The notes: a model not told the origin generated them from the letters alone. Shown: positions 41,568 to 52,002, counted from the first letter of the stretch. The stretch is DNA of 64,000 nt from Paenibacillus nanensis (GCF_003583765.1 NZ_QXQA01000023.1:1-64000); one strand, 5' to 3'. Program-made: numbers and translations.

Positions 41568-41569
41568 CA

Positions 41570-41760
41570 GGTTTGCGCCTCGCAAACCTTAGACCATGCT
41601 TATGAAGAGGGTTTACCCTGTAAACCTTGGCCGATACTTACGAAGTAGACTTGCTACCGCAGACCCTTAGCTTATGCTTACGAAATGGTTTTGCTTACGA
41701 AGTGGGTTTACCCTGTAAACCCTAGCCTATGCTTACGAAGTGGTTTTGCTCCGCAAAACC
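41570..41760 (+). repeat. Hairpin repeat array between argD and argF
   Basis: Five to six imperfect units of about 37-40 bases. Each has a small hairpin (GGTTTGCG-CCT-CGCAAACC at 41570-41588; GGTTTAC-CCT-GTAAACC at 41610-41626 and 41705-41721; GGTTTTGC-TCC-GCAAAACC at 41742-41760) plus a linker like TTAGCCTATGCTTACGAAGT. The unit at 41648-41665 is degenerate and the one at 41687 has lost its right arm and part of the linker. The last hairpin ends a few bases before the argF ribosome site. Confidence 0.8.
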
Positions 41761-41778
41761 TTTAGGAGGTTAATATTC

Positions 41779-42735
<957 letters not shown>

Positions 42736-42767
42736 TTTTATTTTCCGAAGGGGAGCGAGTGGAGAGT

Positions 42768-44003
42768 ATGGCAAAAGAAAAAATCGTGCTGGCCTATTCC
42801 GGCGGCTTGGATACATCCGTTATTTTGAAATGGCTGAAGGAAACGTATGACGCGGAGATTATCGCCTTCACGGCGGATATCGGACAGAAGGATGAGCTGG
42901 ACGGACTTGAAGCCAAAGCTTTGGCGACGGGCGCATCCAAAGTGTATATCGACGATTTAAGAGCGGAGTTTGCAAAAGACTTCATTTTCCCAATGTTCCA
43001 AGCGGGAACGATGTACGAGGGGCAATACCTGCTCGGCACATCCATCGCGCGTCCGCTGATCGCAAAGCGCATGGTGGACATCGCCCGTGCGGAAGGCGCA
43101 ACGGCAATCGCGCACGGCGCGACGGGCAAAGGCAACGACCAGGTTCGCTTCGAGCTGACGGCTGCGGCGCTTGCGCCTGAGATTAACGTCATCGCGCCTT
43201 GGCGTCTGGAAGCGTTCCGCGAGCGGTTCCCCGGCCGCGCCGAGATGATCGCGTACGCGCAGGAGCATGGCATTCCGGTTACGGCATCGGCGGCGAAGCC
43301 GTATTCGACGGACCGCAACCTGCTGCATATCAGCTTCGAGAGCGGCATGCTTGAGGATCCTTGGTTCGACCCGAGCGCGGAAGAGAACGAGGACATGTAC
43401 GTGCTGTCCGTATCGCCTGAGCGCGCGCCGGATCAAGCGGAGTACGTGGAGCTGACTTTTGAAAAAGGCGATTGCGTCGCGATTAACGGCCAGGCGATGA
43501 GCCCATTGGAAGTGATGGAACGTCTGAACGAGCTGGGCGGCAAGCACGGCATCGGACGCGTCGACATGGTGGAGAATCGCTTCGTCGGCATGAAGAGCCG
43601 CGGCGTATACGAGACGCCGGGCGGCACGATCCTGTTCACGGCGCATCGCAAAATGGAGTCCCTCACAATGGACCGCGAAGTGATGCATTTGCGCGACTCT
43701 TTGATCGCGAAGTACAGCCAGCTCGTGTACAACGGCTTCTGGTTCGCGCCGGAGCGTCTTGCTCTGCAGGCTCTTGTGACCGAGTCGCAGAAAAACGTGA
43801 GCGGCGTTGTCCGCTTGAAGCTATACAAAGGCAACGTCATCGGCGCCGGCGTCAAAAGCCCGGTCAGCCTGTACAATCCGGACATCGCAACGATGGAAGC
43901 GGATCCTTCGAAAGCCTACGACCAAGGCGACGCAACGGGCTTTATCCGCCTGAACGCGCTGCGGCTGAAAGTTTCTTCTGGCGTCGAGCAAAGCAAAAAC
44001 TAA
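42768..44003 (+). CDS. argG: ArgG, argininosuccinate synthase
   Basis: Joins citrulline and aspartate using ATP. The pyrophosphatase loop LAYSGGLDTSVILKWL is at the N-terminus and STDRNLLHISFESG in the middle. MAKEKIVLAYSGG from ATG 42768 is the usual start, though a GTG at 42759 is better spaced from AAGGGGA. 411 residues. It is followed by argH after a 192-base gap. Confidence 0.95.
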   Translation: MAKEKIVLAYSGGLDTSVILKWLKETYDAEIIAFTADIGQKDELDGLEAKALATGASKVYIDDLRAEFAKDFIFPMFQAGTMYEGQYLLGTSIARPLIAKRMVDIARAEGATAIAHGATGKGNDQVRFELTAAALAPEINVIAPWRLEAFRERFPGRAEMIAYAQEHGIPVTASAAKPYSTDRNLLHISFESGMLEDPWFDPSAEENEDMYVLSVSPERAPDQAEYVELTFEKGDCVAINGQAMSPLEVMERLNELGGKHGIGRVDMVENRFVGMKSRGVYETPGGTILFTAHRKMESLTMDREVMHLRDSLIAKYSQLVYNGFWFAPERLALQALVTESQKNVSGVVRLKLYKGNVIGAGVKSPVSLYNPDIATMEADPSKAYDQGDATGFIRLNALRLKVSSGVEQSKN

Positions 44004-44195
44004 TAGCCGGATAAGGGCGGAAGCTTGACTGGACAGATGGAGGGAGCGATTGGCGCTTCGCAAGCAAGATCGGGATGCGGCAGCATGTACTGCGCGAATA
44101 ACCCGCTCTCTGGTTGCCATGAAGCGTCTAATTGTCTCGCTTCGCATCCGGCAAGCTTCCGTTCCCTTGCGTCCGGAAGGGAGTGCTGGTTAACG

Positions 44196-45611
44196 GTGAG
44201 TAAACTATGGGGCGGTCGTTTTACGAAGAAGACAGACCAACTGGTTGAGGAATATACGGCATCGATCATGTTCGATAAGGAGCTGGCCGAGGAGGATATC
44301 CAAGGCAGTCTGGCGCATGTGACGATGCTGGGCAAGCAGGGCATTCTGCCGGCCGACGATGTGGAGAAAATTAAGGACGGCCTGCATCGCGTCATGCAAC
44401 GCATCAAACGCGGCGACATCGAGTTTTCGATCGGCGATGAAGATATTCATATGAATATCGAAAAAACGCTGATCGACGATGTCGGTCCAGTGGGCGGCAA
44501 GCTGCATACCGGCCGCAGCCGGAACGACCAGGTCGCGACGGATATGCACTTGTGGCTGCGCAAGCGCGTCGTCGAATTCGTGGATATGCTGCACAAGCTG
44601 CAGTCCGCGCTGGTTGAGCAGGCGAAAGCGAATACGGATACGATTGTGCCGGGCTATACGCATCTGCAGCGCGCGCAGCCGATTCTTTTCGCCCATCATT
44701 TGATGGCGTACGTATCGATGTTCGGCCGCGACATCGAGCGTCTGCAGGATAGCTACAAGCGTATTAATGTACTGCCGCTCGGAGCAGGCGCTCTGGCGGG
44801 CACGACGTTCCCGATTGACCGCCATTTTGTGGCGAAAGAGCTGAAATTCGACGCCGTGTACGAAAACAGCTTGGATGCGGTGAGCGACCGCGATTTTATT
44901 TTGGAGTTCCTGTCGCATGCCTCCATCATCATGATGCATCTGTCCCGCTTGAGCGAGGAGCTCATTCTGTGGTCCAGCACGGAGTTCCGCTTCGTGGAGC
45001 TGGACGACGCGTTCTGTACGGGCAGCAGCATTATGCCGCAGAAGAAAAATCCCGACGTGCCGGAGCTTGTCCGCGGTAAAACTGGCCGCGTCTACGGCAA
45101 TCTCGTGGGCCTCCTCACCGTGCTGAAGTCCTTGCCGCTGGCGTACAACAAGGACATGCAGGAGGACAAGGAAGGCATGTTCGACACCGTGAAGACGCTG
45201 CAGGGCGCGCTTCAGCTGTTCGCGCCGATGATCGCGACAATGAAGGTGAACGGAGACCGTATGCGCCAAGCGGTCAACCAAGACTTCTCGAATGCGACGG
45301 ACATCGCCGACTTCCTCGTCGGCAAGGGCATGCCGTTCCGCCAGGCGCACGAAGTAATCGGCAAGACGGTATTGTACTGCATCGAGCAGAATAAGTATTT
45401 GCTGGACCTGACGCTGGATGAATTCAAGCAGTTCTCCAGCCTGTTCGATAACAGCATCTATGCGGTGCTTCAGCCGGAGCAGGTCGTGAACGCCCGTAAT
45501 GTCTACGGCGGCACAGCGAAAGAGCAGGTGCTTGCCGCGATCGGCCGGGCCGACGCCTCGCTGGCGGAAACCGCAGCTTGGGTCGCTAATTACCTGGAGC
45601 GCAGCAGATAA
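44196..45611 (+). CDS. argH: ArgH, argininosuccinate lyase
   Basis: Last step, releasing arginine and fumarate. It has SKLWGGRFTKKTD at the N-terminus, HTGRSRNDQVATD, and the fumarase-superfamily signature GSSIMPQKKNPD. GTG 44196 gives the normal family start and about 471 residues. The frame stays open upstream to an ATG at 44025, but that 57-residue extension resembles nothing in the family and is likely non-coding. Confidence 0.95.
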   Translation: MSKLWGGRFTKKTDQLVEEYTASIMFDKELAEEDIQGSLAHVTMLGKQGILPADDVEKIKDGLHRVMQRIKRGDIEFSIGDEDIHMNIEKTLIDDVGPVGGKLHTGRSRNDQVATDMHLWLRKRVVEFVDMLHKLQSALVEQAKANTDTIVPGYTHLQRAQPILFAHHLMAYVSMFGRDIERLQDSYKRINVLPLGAGALAGTTFPIDRHFVAKELKFDAVYENSLDAVSDRDFILEFLSHASIIMMHLSRLSEELILWSSTEFRFVELDDAFCTGSSIMPQKKNPDVPELVRGKTGRVYGNLVGLLTVLKSLPLAYNKDMQEDKEGMFDTVKTLQGALQLFAPMIATMKVNGDRMRQAVNQDFSNATDIADFLVGKGMPFRQAHEVIGKTVLYCIEQNKYLLDLTLDEFKQFSSLFDNSIYAVLQPEQVVNARNVYGGTAKEQVLAAIGRADASLAETAAWVANYLERSR

Positions 45612-45614
45612 GAC

Positions 45615-45664
45615 GAAAAGCCGCGAATGGGCAGCAACTACGTTGCCATTCGCGGCTTTTTTTG
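45615..45664 (+). terminator. Terminator of the arginine operon
   Basis: AAAAGCCGCGAATGG(G)CA... pairs with ...TTGCCATTCGCGGCTTTT, ending in seven or more T. It also serves as a possible terminator for the convergent lipoprotein gene. Confidence 0.85.
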
Positions 45665-45685
45665 TTGGAAATGCCGGTTGCGCGT

Positions 45686-46120
45686 TTACTTGTCGAAGGA
45701 GAGATCATACGTCACGCCGAAGGTAGAGTGGTCGTGATTGGCCAGCTCGAGCTTGATGTTGTTCGTTCCGTCTATGGCGTGCTTAATCTCAAAAGGATCC
45801 TCGCTGGTAATCGGTCCGATAAGCGATTCGTTCAGATAGAAATGGACATGTCCTTCTCCTTCAACGGGTGAACCGCCGTAGTTTTCTTTTGTTAGCTTGA
45901 AGTCCGTCTCTACGGTTACAAAAAAGACGCCGTTTTGCTCCGTTACTTCTCCGCTTAACGTATAGGACGGCTTTGATGATGCGGACGGCCCCGGACGGCT
46001 ATCCTCCTGTTTTACCGGGTTGCCGTTGCTTTGTGTTTCTTCTGCACCGCCGTTCGCACAAGCGGCTGCTCCGATCACGATGAGCGCGGCTATGGAAGCC
46101 ATAAACCAGATTCGTCTCAT
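45686..46120 (-). CDS. Small putative lipoprotein
   Basis: A 144-residue protein with a type II signal peptide (MRRIWFMASIAALIVIGAAAC; lipobox ending AAAC at about residue 21), a Ser/Pro/Gln-rich linker and a C-terminal beta-rich domain with GEGHVHFYLNESLIGPI and NHDHSTFG. It should be attached to the outer face of the membrane. The His-containing motifs may suggest a metal or copper role, but I do not recognise the family with certainty. It is convergent with argH. Confidence 0.75.
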   Translation of the reverse strand: MRRIWFMASIAALIVIGAAACANGGAEETQSNGNPVKQEDSRPGPSASSKPSYTLSGEVTEQNGVFFVTVETDFKLTKENYGGSPVEGEGHVHFYLNESLIGPITSEDPFEIKHAIDGTNNIKLELANHDHSTFGVTYDLSFDK

Positions 46121-46248
46121 CTGTTTCTCCTCCCTTGATTCCCATTTTGGATCTTGCTGCTTCAGTGTAAGGGAAAGAGGAAAACGCTTGAATAGCGCGA
46201 ATAAAACGTTTTGGCCATTCGACTTTATCCATGAAAGGATGCAAGGAA

Positions 46249-46662
46249 ATGATCGACCATATCGATTTAGCCATCCTCCGAATTCTTCGAGAAAATGCCA
46301 GGGTGCAGTGGAAGCAGATTGGCGAGCAGATTCATATGACAGGCGCGGCTGTAGCGAACCGCATTCAGAGGCTGGAGGAGCTGGGCGTCATCGAAGGCTA
46401 TACGGTGAAAGTGAACGAGGCGCGGATCGGCAACGGCATGTGCGTATTTGTCACCGTCATGATGAAGGATTACAAGCATACGAAATTTCAGGAATTCATT
46501 AAAGGTCTCGAACAAATAAAAGAAGCCCACCGCGTAAGCGGCGAGCCTTGTTTTCTGCTCAAGGTTCATGTCGCGGACCACCACGAGCTCTCCATCCTGC
46601 TCGACAAAATCTTGGAGTTCGGGCATTACAAGATCAATATCTCCATCGGCCAAGTCATCTAG
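46249..46662 (+). CDS. Lrp/AsnC family transcriptional regulator
   Basis: An N-terminal helix-turn-helix (DHIDLAILRILRENARVQWKQIGEQIHMTGAAVANRIQRLEELGVIEGYTV in part) and a C-terminal ligand-binding RAM-type domain (FQEFIKGLEQIKEAHRVSGEPCFLLKVHVAD in part). ATG 46249 gives the typical start MIDHIDLAIL, close behind AAGGA; ATG 46231 is an in-frame alternative. 137 residues. The effector and targets cannot be read from the sequence; the gene is divergent from the lipoprotein gene. Confidence 0.87.
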   Translation: MIDHIDLAILRILRENARVQWKQIGEQIHMTGAAVANRIQRLEELGVIEGYTVKVNEARIGNGMCVFVTVMMKDYKHTKFQEFIKGLEQIKEAHRVSGEPCFLLKVHVADHHELSILLDKILEFGHYKINISIGQVI

Positions 46663-46709
46663 TCCAGACTTGTCTTGTTGCGATTATGCGGCAGGTTCCC
46701 AGGCAGTTG

Positions 46710-47440
46710 AGGCGCCACCAGATCGCAAGAGCGTCTCTAGCGCGCGAATAGTGCCACCACACGAGCTAAAATCCGCAAAAGCAGCTTCAACCGAGGAAAT
46801 AAGCACGCGAGACGCCACTAAATCGCCAAAAGCGACTCCAAAAAGCAGATAGTATCGCCATACGAGCCTAAATCGGCAAAAGCAGCACCATCCGAGGAAA
46901 TAAGCACGCGAGGCGCCACTAAATCGCCAAAAGCGACTCCAGCGCGCGAGTAGTCACGCCACACGAGCTTAAACCCGCAAAAGCAGCTCCAGCCGAGAAA
47001 ATAAGCACGCCAGGCGTCACTAAATCGCCAAAAGCGCCTCCAGAGCACGAGTAGTGCCGCCACACGAGCTTAAATCGGCAGAAGCGTCTCCATAGAGCAA
47101 TTAGTGTCGCTACACGAGCTTAAATCCACATAAGCAGCACCATCCGAGGAAATAAGCAACGCGAGACGCCACTATATCGCCAAAAGCGACTCCAGCGCGC
47201 GAGTAGTAACGCCACGCGAGCTTAAATCGGCAAAAGCAGCACCATCCGAGGAAATAAGCACGCGAGACGCCACTAAATCGCCAAAAGCGACTCCAGAGAA
47301 CGAGTAGTGCCGCCACACGAGCTTAAATCGGCAGAAGCGTCTCCAAAGCGCGAATAGTAACGCCACACGAGCTAAAATCAACCAAAGCAGCTCGAGCCGA
47401 GGAAATAAGCACGCGAGGCGCCACTAAATCGCATAACTAG
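46710..47440 (+). repeat. A/B-type tandem repeat array, about 14 units of 50-51 bp
   Basis: Two related unit types alternate. Type A resembles AAATCGGCAAAAGCAGCACC followed by ATCCGAGGAAATAAGCACGC; type B resembles AAATCGCCAAAAGCGACTCC followed by a segment ending CACGCCACACGAGCTT. Unit starts read at about 46767 A, 46819 B, 46870 A, 46921 B, 46971 A, 47022 B, 47072 B', 47122 A, 47174 B, 47224 A, 47275 B, 47325 B', 47374 A. It fills the gap between the Lrp gene and the convergent VanW gene. Open frames inside it are repeats, not credible genes. Confidence 0.85.
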
Positions 47441-47459
47441 AGCTTAAAGAGCTATCCCC

Positions 47460-48905
47460 TCACACCCCGTCCTCGACGAGCCCCTCGCCAGGAGCGGGAG
47501 ACGCTGGCGGCTGAGGCGTAGCGTCCGGCGAGGAGGGACCGACCTCGATCAGGGTCGGCTGCGCGCGGTACGTGTCCTTCGATACGCGCTCGCGTGACAC
47601 GACTTCGCCGTCACGCACCAAGGTGCGGTACGTCTCCACGACGTAGCCCGGCTTGCCTTGCTCCACGACGACCGTTTTGCCGACGGGGAGGGCAGGGTTC
47701 ACCTTTTGCTGCGTTCCGGGCTCAACGGTGCTCAGTGTAACCGACTCGATGTCATAGCGCTCATTCTCCGGCATCGTGCCGAACAGCTTGACGGTTACCT
47801 TCCGGTCCTTGACCTCGGTGCGTATGAGCAGCGCCTTGCCTGTCGAGTTGCGGAATTTGAAGTCAATGGCGTCCGTTGCGTACGTCGCGTCATGACCGAG
47901 CGGCAAGTAAGCGACGGGCAAGGAGTGGTTGCGGCGCTCCACGATTTCCAGGCCTGCCCTCAGCACAGTCTGATACAGGGTGCTGGACACCTGACAAATG
48001 CCGCCGCCGATCCCTGGCACCAGTCTGCCATTCAGTATGACGGGCGCTTCGCGATATTCGTGGTCTTTTTCCACCTTGGCAATCAGTTCGCTGTAGGAAA
48101 AAACTTCTCCTGGCTTCAAATACCATCCATCCAAGCTTTCAGCCGTTATCGTAACGTTATGCGCGCGGCCTTCCGCGCTTGTTGCAAAGTCCGTCGTAAA
48201 CGACATGATCCGCCGGTCGATGCCTTCCTCCTGCAGCTCTTCCAGCGTAACCTCAGGATGAATAACGGTGATGGGCAGCTCCGCCGTGAAAGACCGCTTC
48301 TCATCCGTCCATTCCTCGTTGACCTCGCCTGGCTTCACCACCGCCCAGCTGTTCACCTGCTCGACTAACCCGTCTAAGTCCAGCCTATAGGCGTCCGTAT
48401 GAGGCGTGTACCGCACCTCGTCATCCTCCGTTATTTCTCTCTCCGCATTACGGGGCTCATTGCTTTCAATCCAGCTCCACTGCTGGCGCAAAGCGGACTC
48501 GAACGCCGCCCGGTCCCAGCTTTGGCTAAGCGGAAAGCTCTTTTGAAACGAATACCGGTACTTAGCCCGATCCCACAAGCTTCCTTCCCTTAGCTTCAAC
48601 AGCGCTTCTTTGGCTCCCGCAAATTCCGCCTTGTAGCCAAGCTCGGCGACGCTCCATTGCTTTTGGTCCTTTGCCGCCTGATTGGCTTCTATGGTAATGC
48701 TCCTTTTGGCCAGCGCGTCTTCATACCGGTCCAGTAAGGCGACCGCGTCGTCGATCGGCATCCCGCCAATCGCAATCTCGCCCGCTTTGACCCCTTGGGG
48801 CACCACATCCTGCTCCGCATATTTCCACAGCAGCACGAGACCGGCCGCAACAAGCACTGCCAAAACCGACACAAGCGATATGACGAAAATTCGCAGCTTT
48901 CCCAT
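47460..48905 (-). CDS. VanW family protein with C-terminal G5 domain
   Basis: A 481-residue surface or membrane-anchored protein: N-terminal membrane segment (RIFVISLVSVLAVLVAAGLVLLW), a putative peptidoglycan-binding middle (residues about 60-240), a VanW domain with GRLVPGIGGGICQVSSTLYQ and RNHSLPVAYLPLGHDAT, and a G5 domain near residues 390-460 (VVVEQGKPGYVVETYRTLVRDGEVV in part). It matches YoaR-type proteins, not glycopeptide resistance proper, and no other van genes are present. ATG 48905 follows GAGGAAGGGTG; the longer frame to 49016 is unlikely. Confidence 0.85.
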   Translation of the reverse strand: MGKLRIFVISLVSVLAVLVAAGLVLLWKYAEQDVVPQGVKAGEIAIGGMPIDDAVALLDRYEDALAKRSITIEANQAAKDQKQWSVAELGYKAEFAGAKEALLKLREGSLWDRAKYRYSFQKSFPLSQSWDRAAFESALRQQWSWIESNEPRNAEREITEDDEVRYTPHTDAYRLDLDGLVEQVNSWAVVKPGEVNEEWTDEKRSFTAELPITVIHPEVTLEELQEEGIDRRIMSFTTDFATSAEGRAHNVTITAESLDGWYLKPGEVFSYSELIAKVEKDHEYREAPVILNGRLVPGIGGGICQVSSTLYQTVLRAGLEIVERRNHSLPVAYLPLGHDATYATDAIDFKFRNSTGKALLIRTEVKDRKVTVKLFGTMPENERYDIESVTLSTVEPGTQQKVNPALPVGKTVVVEQGKPGYVVETYRTLVRDGEVVSRERVSKDTYRAQPTLIEVGPSSPDATPQPPASPAPGEGLVEDGV

Positions 48906-49115
48906 CCCCGAACACCCTTCCTCTAAGAAAACAGTATTACAGCATATGCGGGAACGGCTGGCGCAATGACGGAAGCAGGAGCGGAATAGGCGGTAAATGG
49001 TAATGTTTTTCGACAAACAGCCGGATAATGAGAATCATGAAAAAAGCGGATTGTTGAAGGAATTAGCCATACGCTGTCGAAATAGTAGAACTGACTATAA
49101 ACAGGATGTGATAAC

Positions 49116-49802
49116 GTGATAGAAATGCACGACATATGGAAGACGTACGCCGACGGCACCCATGCGCTGCGCGGCGTGTCGGTTCGTATAGATCGAAATG
49201 AGTTTGTTTATGTCGTCGGCCCGTCCGGCGCAGGCAAGTCAACATTTATGAAGCTGATTTACCGGGAAGAAGTGCCGACCAAAGGGCAAATCTCGGTAAA
49301 CGGTTTTAATATCGGCAAGCTGAAGCCTCGCAAAATCCCGTACGTGAGAAGAAATATCGGCGTTATATTCCAGGATTTCAGACTGCTTCCGAAGCTGACC
49401 GTCTACGAAAATGTAGCGTTCGCGATGGAGGTAATCGAGGCTCCGCGCCGGATCATTAAGAAGCGGACGATGGAAGTGCTGGATCTTGTCGGATTGAAGC
49501 ATAAGCACGCTTCTCTGCCTTCACAACTGTCGGGCGGCGAGCAGCAGCGGGTGTCGATTGCCCGGGCAATAGTCAATAATCCGTCGGTCATTGTCGCGGA
49601 CGAGCCTACGGGGAACCTGGACCCCGAGACGTCCATGGGCATTATGAATCTGCTCGAGGAGATCAACTTCCGAGGTTCGACAATTGTAATGGCGACGCAT
49701 AACCGGGATATCGTGAACAACATGCGCAAGCGGGTTATTGCGATCGAGAACGGCAACATCGTTCGCGACGAAGCGAGAGGAGAGTACGGCTATGAAATTT
49801 AG
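49116..49802 (+). CDS. ftsE: FtsE, cell-division ABC ATPase
   Basis: FtsE with FtsX controls peptidoglycan hydrolases during division or elongation. It shows Walker A GPSGAGKST, signature LSGGEQQRVSIA, Walker B VIVADEPTGN and the start MIEMHDIWKTYADG. 228 residues. GTG 49116 is the start. It overlaps ftsX by 11 bases. Confidence 0.95.
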   Translation: MIEMHDIWKTYADGTHALRGVSVRIDRNEFVYVVGPSGAGKSTFMKLIYREEVPTKGQISVNGFNIGKLKPRKIPYVRRNIGVIFQDFRLLPKLTVYENVAFAMEVIEAPRRIIKKRTMEVLDLVGLKHKHASLPSQLSGGEQQRVSIARAIVNNPSVIVADEPTGNLDPETSMGIMNLLEEINFRGSTIVMATHNRDIVNNMRKRVIAIENGNIVRDEARGEYGYEI

Positions 49803-50709
49803 CACGATTCTCCGTCATTTGCGCGAAGGCGCGAAAAACATCATTCGGAACGGCTGGATGTCTTTTGCCTCGATGAGCTCGATTTTCATTTCGCTGTTTA
49901 TTCTCGGCATTTTCGTCCTGCTGGCCATGAATGTCAACTTTATGGCGGACCAGATTGAAAGCAAAGTACAAATCAAGGTTTACCTGCAGACGAATGTGGA
50001 GGAAGCGAAAGTAACGGAGCTTCAGACCAAAATCGGCAACATTACCGAAGTCAGCAAAGTAACCGTCGTCTCCAAAGAGGAAGGCTTGCAGATTCTGAAG
50101 GAGGCCATGGGCGAGGAAAACGGCGATTGGCTCGAGGGTTACAACAACGAGAACAATCCGCTGCCGATCTCTTATGTCGTGGACGTGTATGATCCGCAGA
50201 CCGTTGAAGCGGTTGCGGCGCAGATCGATTCCATTAATAAAGCGGACGGCACGAACCCGATCTCCAAAATCAAGTATGGCGAAGGCTACGTAGAGAAGCT
50301 GTTTAAAATTACAAATGCGGTCCGCAACATCGGTTTGGTTATTGTTGTGGGACTAGGGATAACGGCGATGTTCCTCATCTCGAACACGATCAAGATGACG
50401 ATTATCGCTAGACGCAGAGAAATCGGCATCATGAAGCTGGTAGGAGCGACGAACGCGTTCATCCGCTGGCCGTTCTTTATTGAAGGAGCGCTCATCGGAT
50501 TTGTCAGCTCCGTTCTGACGACGGTCGTTGTTCTTATCTGCTACGGACAGATTATTAAGCTGACGCAGCTAGATCTGTCGCTTATGCTGATTCAGCTTGT
50601 GCCGATGAAGGAAGCCGGCATGATGGCGGCCTCCTTGATTTTGATTATCGGCACCTTGATCGGCATTTGGGGCAGCACCATTTCGGTACGCAAGTATTTG
50701 AAAGTGTAG
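49792..50709 (+). CDS. ftsX: FtsX, cell-division ABC membrane subunit
   Basis: The membrane partner of FtsE. It has an N-terminal MKFSTILRHLREGAKNIIRNGWMS, a first membrane helix (IFISLFILGIFVLLAMNV), an extracellular domain (about residues 55-170) and three C-terminal helices (GLVIVVGLGITAMFLISNTIKM; PFFIEGALIGFVSSVLTTVVVLIC; MMAASLILIIGTLIGIWG). ATG 49792 inside ftsE is chosen from this pattern. 305 residues. Confidence 0.95.
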   Translation: MKFSTILRHLREGAKNIIRNGWMSFASMSSIFISLFILGIFVLLAMNVNFMADQIESKVQIKVYLQTNVEEAKVTELQTKIGNITEVSKVTVVSKEEGLQILKEAMGEENGDWLEGYNNENNPLPISYVVDVYDPQTVEAVAAQIDSINKADGTNPISKIKYGEGYVEKLFKITNAVRNIGLVIVVGLGITAMFLISNTIKMTIIARRREIGIMKLVGATNAFIRWPFFIEGALIGFVSSVLTTVVVLICYGQIIKLTQLDLSLMLIQLVPMKEAGMMAASLILIIGTLIGIWGSTISVRKYLKV

Positions 50710-50724
50710 GTGAGGTGTTCAGAG

Positions 50725-51957
50725 ATGAAGAAGATGAAAAGGATAAGCGCGTTATTGATCGCGGCGGCGCTGTTTGCGGTATTTACCGTACAGCCGGCCG
50801 GAGGCGGGGAAGTCAAAGCGGCTTCTCTCGCGCAAATCGAGAAGGATATTGCGGCAGCGAACAAGCAGATTCGGGAAGCGGAGCGCAGGGCCGCGGAAGC
50901 GGAACGCGAAGCCAGAAACGCGGAGCAGAAAAAGCAGACGATTTCGGCGAAAAAAGAAGATCTTGAAGCGGAAATCAAATCGCTGATGAAAGAGATCGAT
51001 AAAATCGCAATTGCAAAAAATAAGAAGCAGGCCGAGAAGGATGCGAAGCAAGAGGAGCTCGTTCAAAGCGGCGTGGAGCTCGAGGAAGCGGAGAAGCGGG
51101 TTGTCGAACGCGAGGAGCTTCTCGAAATGCGCATGAGAACGATGTATACGAACGGCTTCGTATCGTATATGGACGTGCTGCTTAGCGCCACCAGCTTCTC
51201 GGATTTCTTGGACCGTTTCGATGCGCTGCAGACGATTTTGAACTCTGACCGCGACATGGTGGAGCAGCTGAAAAAAGAAAAAGAGGCCGTGGAAAAGAAG
51301 AAAGCCGAGATTGAGACGCAGTACGCCGAGCTCGAAGCGATCTATCAGGAGCTGGAGCTCCAGCAGGCGGAGCTGGTCAAGAAGGAAGCGGACAAAGAAG
51401 TGCTGATCGCAAGCTACAACGAGAACCTCGACCAATTGTCGGAGACGCTTGAAGAGCTTGAGCTGATCAGCGAGGAGCAGGAGCAGCTGCTCGTCGCGCT
51501 GGCTTCGAAGGTATCCAAGCTGAACGCGGAGAAAAACCGGATCAAAAATCCTTACACGGGCGGCAAGCTCGGCATGCCGCTGAAGGGCACCGTACGCGTC
51601 ACGTCGAATTTCGGCACGCGGGTGCATCCGATTACGGGCGCGAAGCACACGCACACCGGCATCGACTTCGGCGCGCCGCAAGGCACATCGATTTATGCGG
51701 CGGAAGCGGGCGTCGTGATCGTATCGCAATGGTGGAGCGGATACGGCAACTGTGTCATCATTGACCACGGCAACGGGCTGTGGACGCTGTACGGCCATAT
51801 TCGCAACGGCGGACTATTGGTCGACGTAGGGGATAACGTAGAGAAGGGCGACAAAATCGCAGAAGTGGGTAGCACGGGTAATTCGACAGGGCCTCATTTA
51901 CATTTTGAAGTTCGTAAAAACGAAGTTCCGGTTAATCCGGGCGGTTATTTGAAATAG
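50725..51957 (+). CDS. Coiled-coil M23 peptidoglycan hydrolase, probable FtsEX partner
   Basis: A signal peptide (MKKMKRISALLIAAALFAVF) precedes a long coiled coil (residues about 30-270), then an M23 peptidase (about 285-410) with zinc ligands in HTHTGIDFG (H, D) and HLHFEV. This is the CwlO/PcsB/EnvC layout: the coiled coil holds the enzyme inactive and FtsX engages it. It lies directly behind ftsX (16-base gap), which supports that role. 410 residues. Confidence 0.9.
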   Translation: MKKMKRISALLIAAALFAVFTVQPAGGGEVKAASLAQIEKDIAAANKQIREAERRAAEAEREARNAEQKKQTISAKKEDLEAEIKSLMKEIDKIAIAKNKKQAEKDAKQEELVQSGVELEEAEKRVVEREELLEMRMRTMYTNGFVSYMDVLLSATSFSDFLDRFDALQTILNSDRDMVEQLKKEKEAVEKKKAEIETQYAELEAIYQELELQQAELVKKEADKEVLIASYNENLDQLSETLEELELISEEQEQLLVALASKVSKLNAEKNRIKNPYTGGKLGMPLKGTVRVTSNFGTRVHPITGAKHTHTGIDFGAPQGTSIYAAEAGVVIVSQWWSGYGNCVIIDHGNGLWTLYGHIRNGGLLVDVGDNVEKGDKIAEVGSTGNSTGPHLHFEVRKNEVPVNPGGYLK

Positions 51958-51965
51958 CGTTTGAG

Positions 51966-52002
51966 AGAAGGCAGCCCGTAAGCGACAGGGCTGCCTTCTT
52001 AC
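51966..52002 (+). terminator. Terminator of ftsEX and the M23 gene
   Basis: GAAGGCAGCCC pairs with GGGCTGCCTTC, then TT. The T run is short but the stem is strong. Confidence 0.7.

Noticed and set aside
44025..44195. N-terminal extension of argH
   Set aside because: The open frame is not like the family; GTG 44196 gives the normal start SKLWGGRF.
46818..47381. Small minus-strand genes in the repeat array
   Set aside because: They only translate the 50-bp units, lack ribosome sites and overlap each other in different frames.
46710..47440. CRISPR array
   Set aside because: The units join directly without unique spacers, and no cas genes are present. The argD-argF array is rejected for the same reason.
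47460..48905. Vancomycin resistance gene
   Set aside because: Only a VanW domain joined to a G5 domain is present, without ligase or dehydrogenase genes; such proteins are common in spore-formers.
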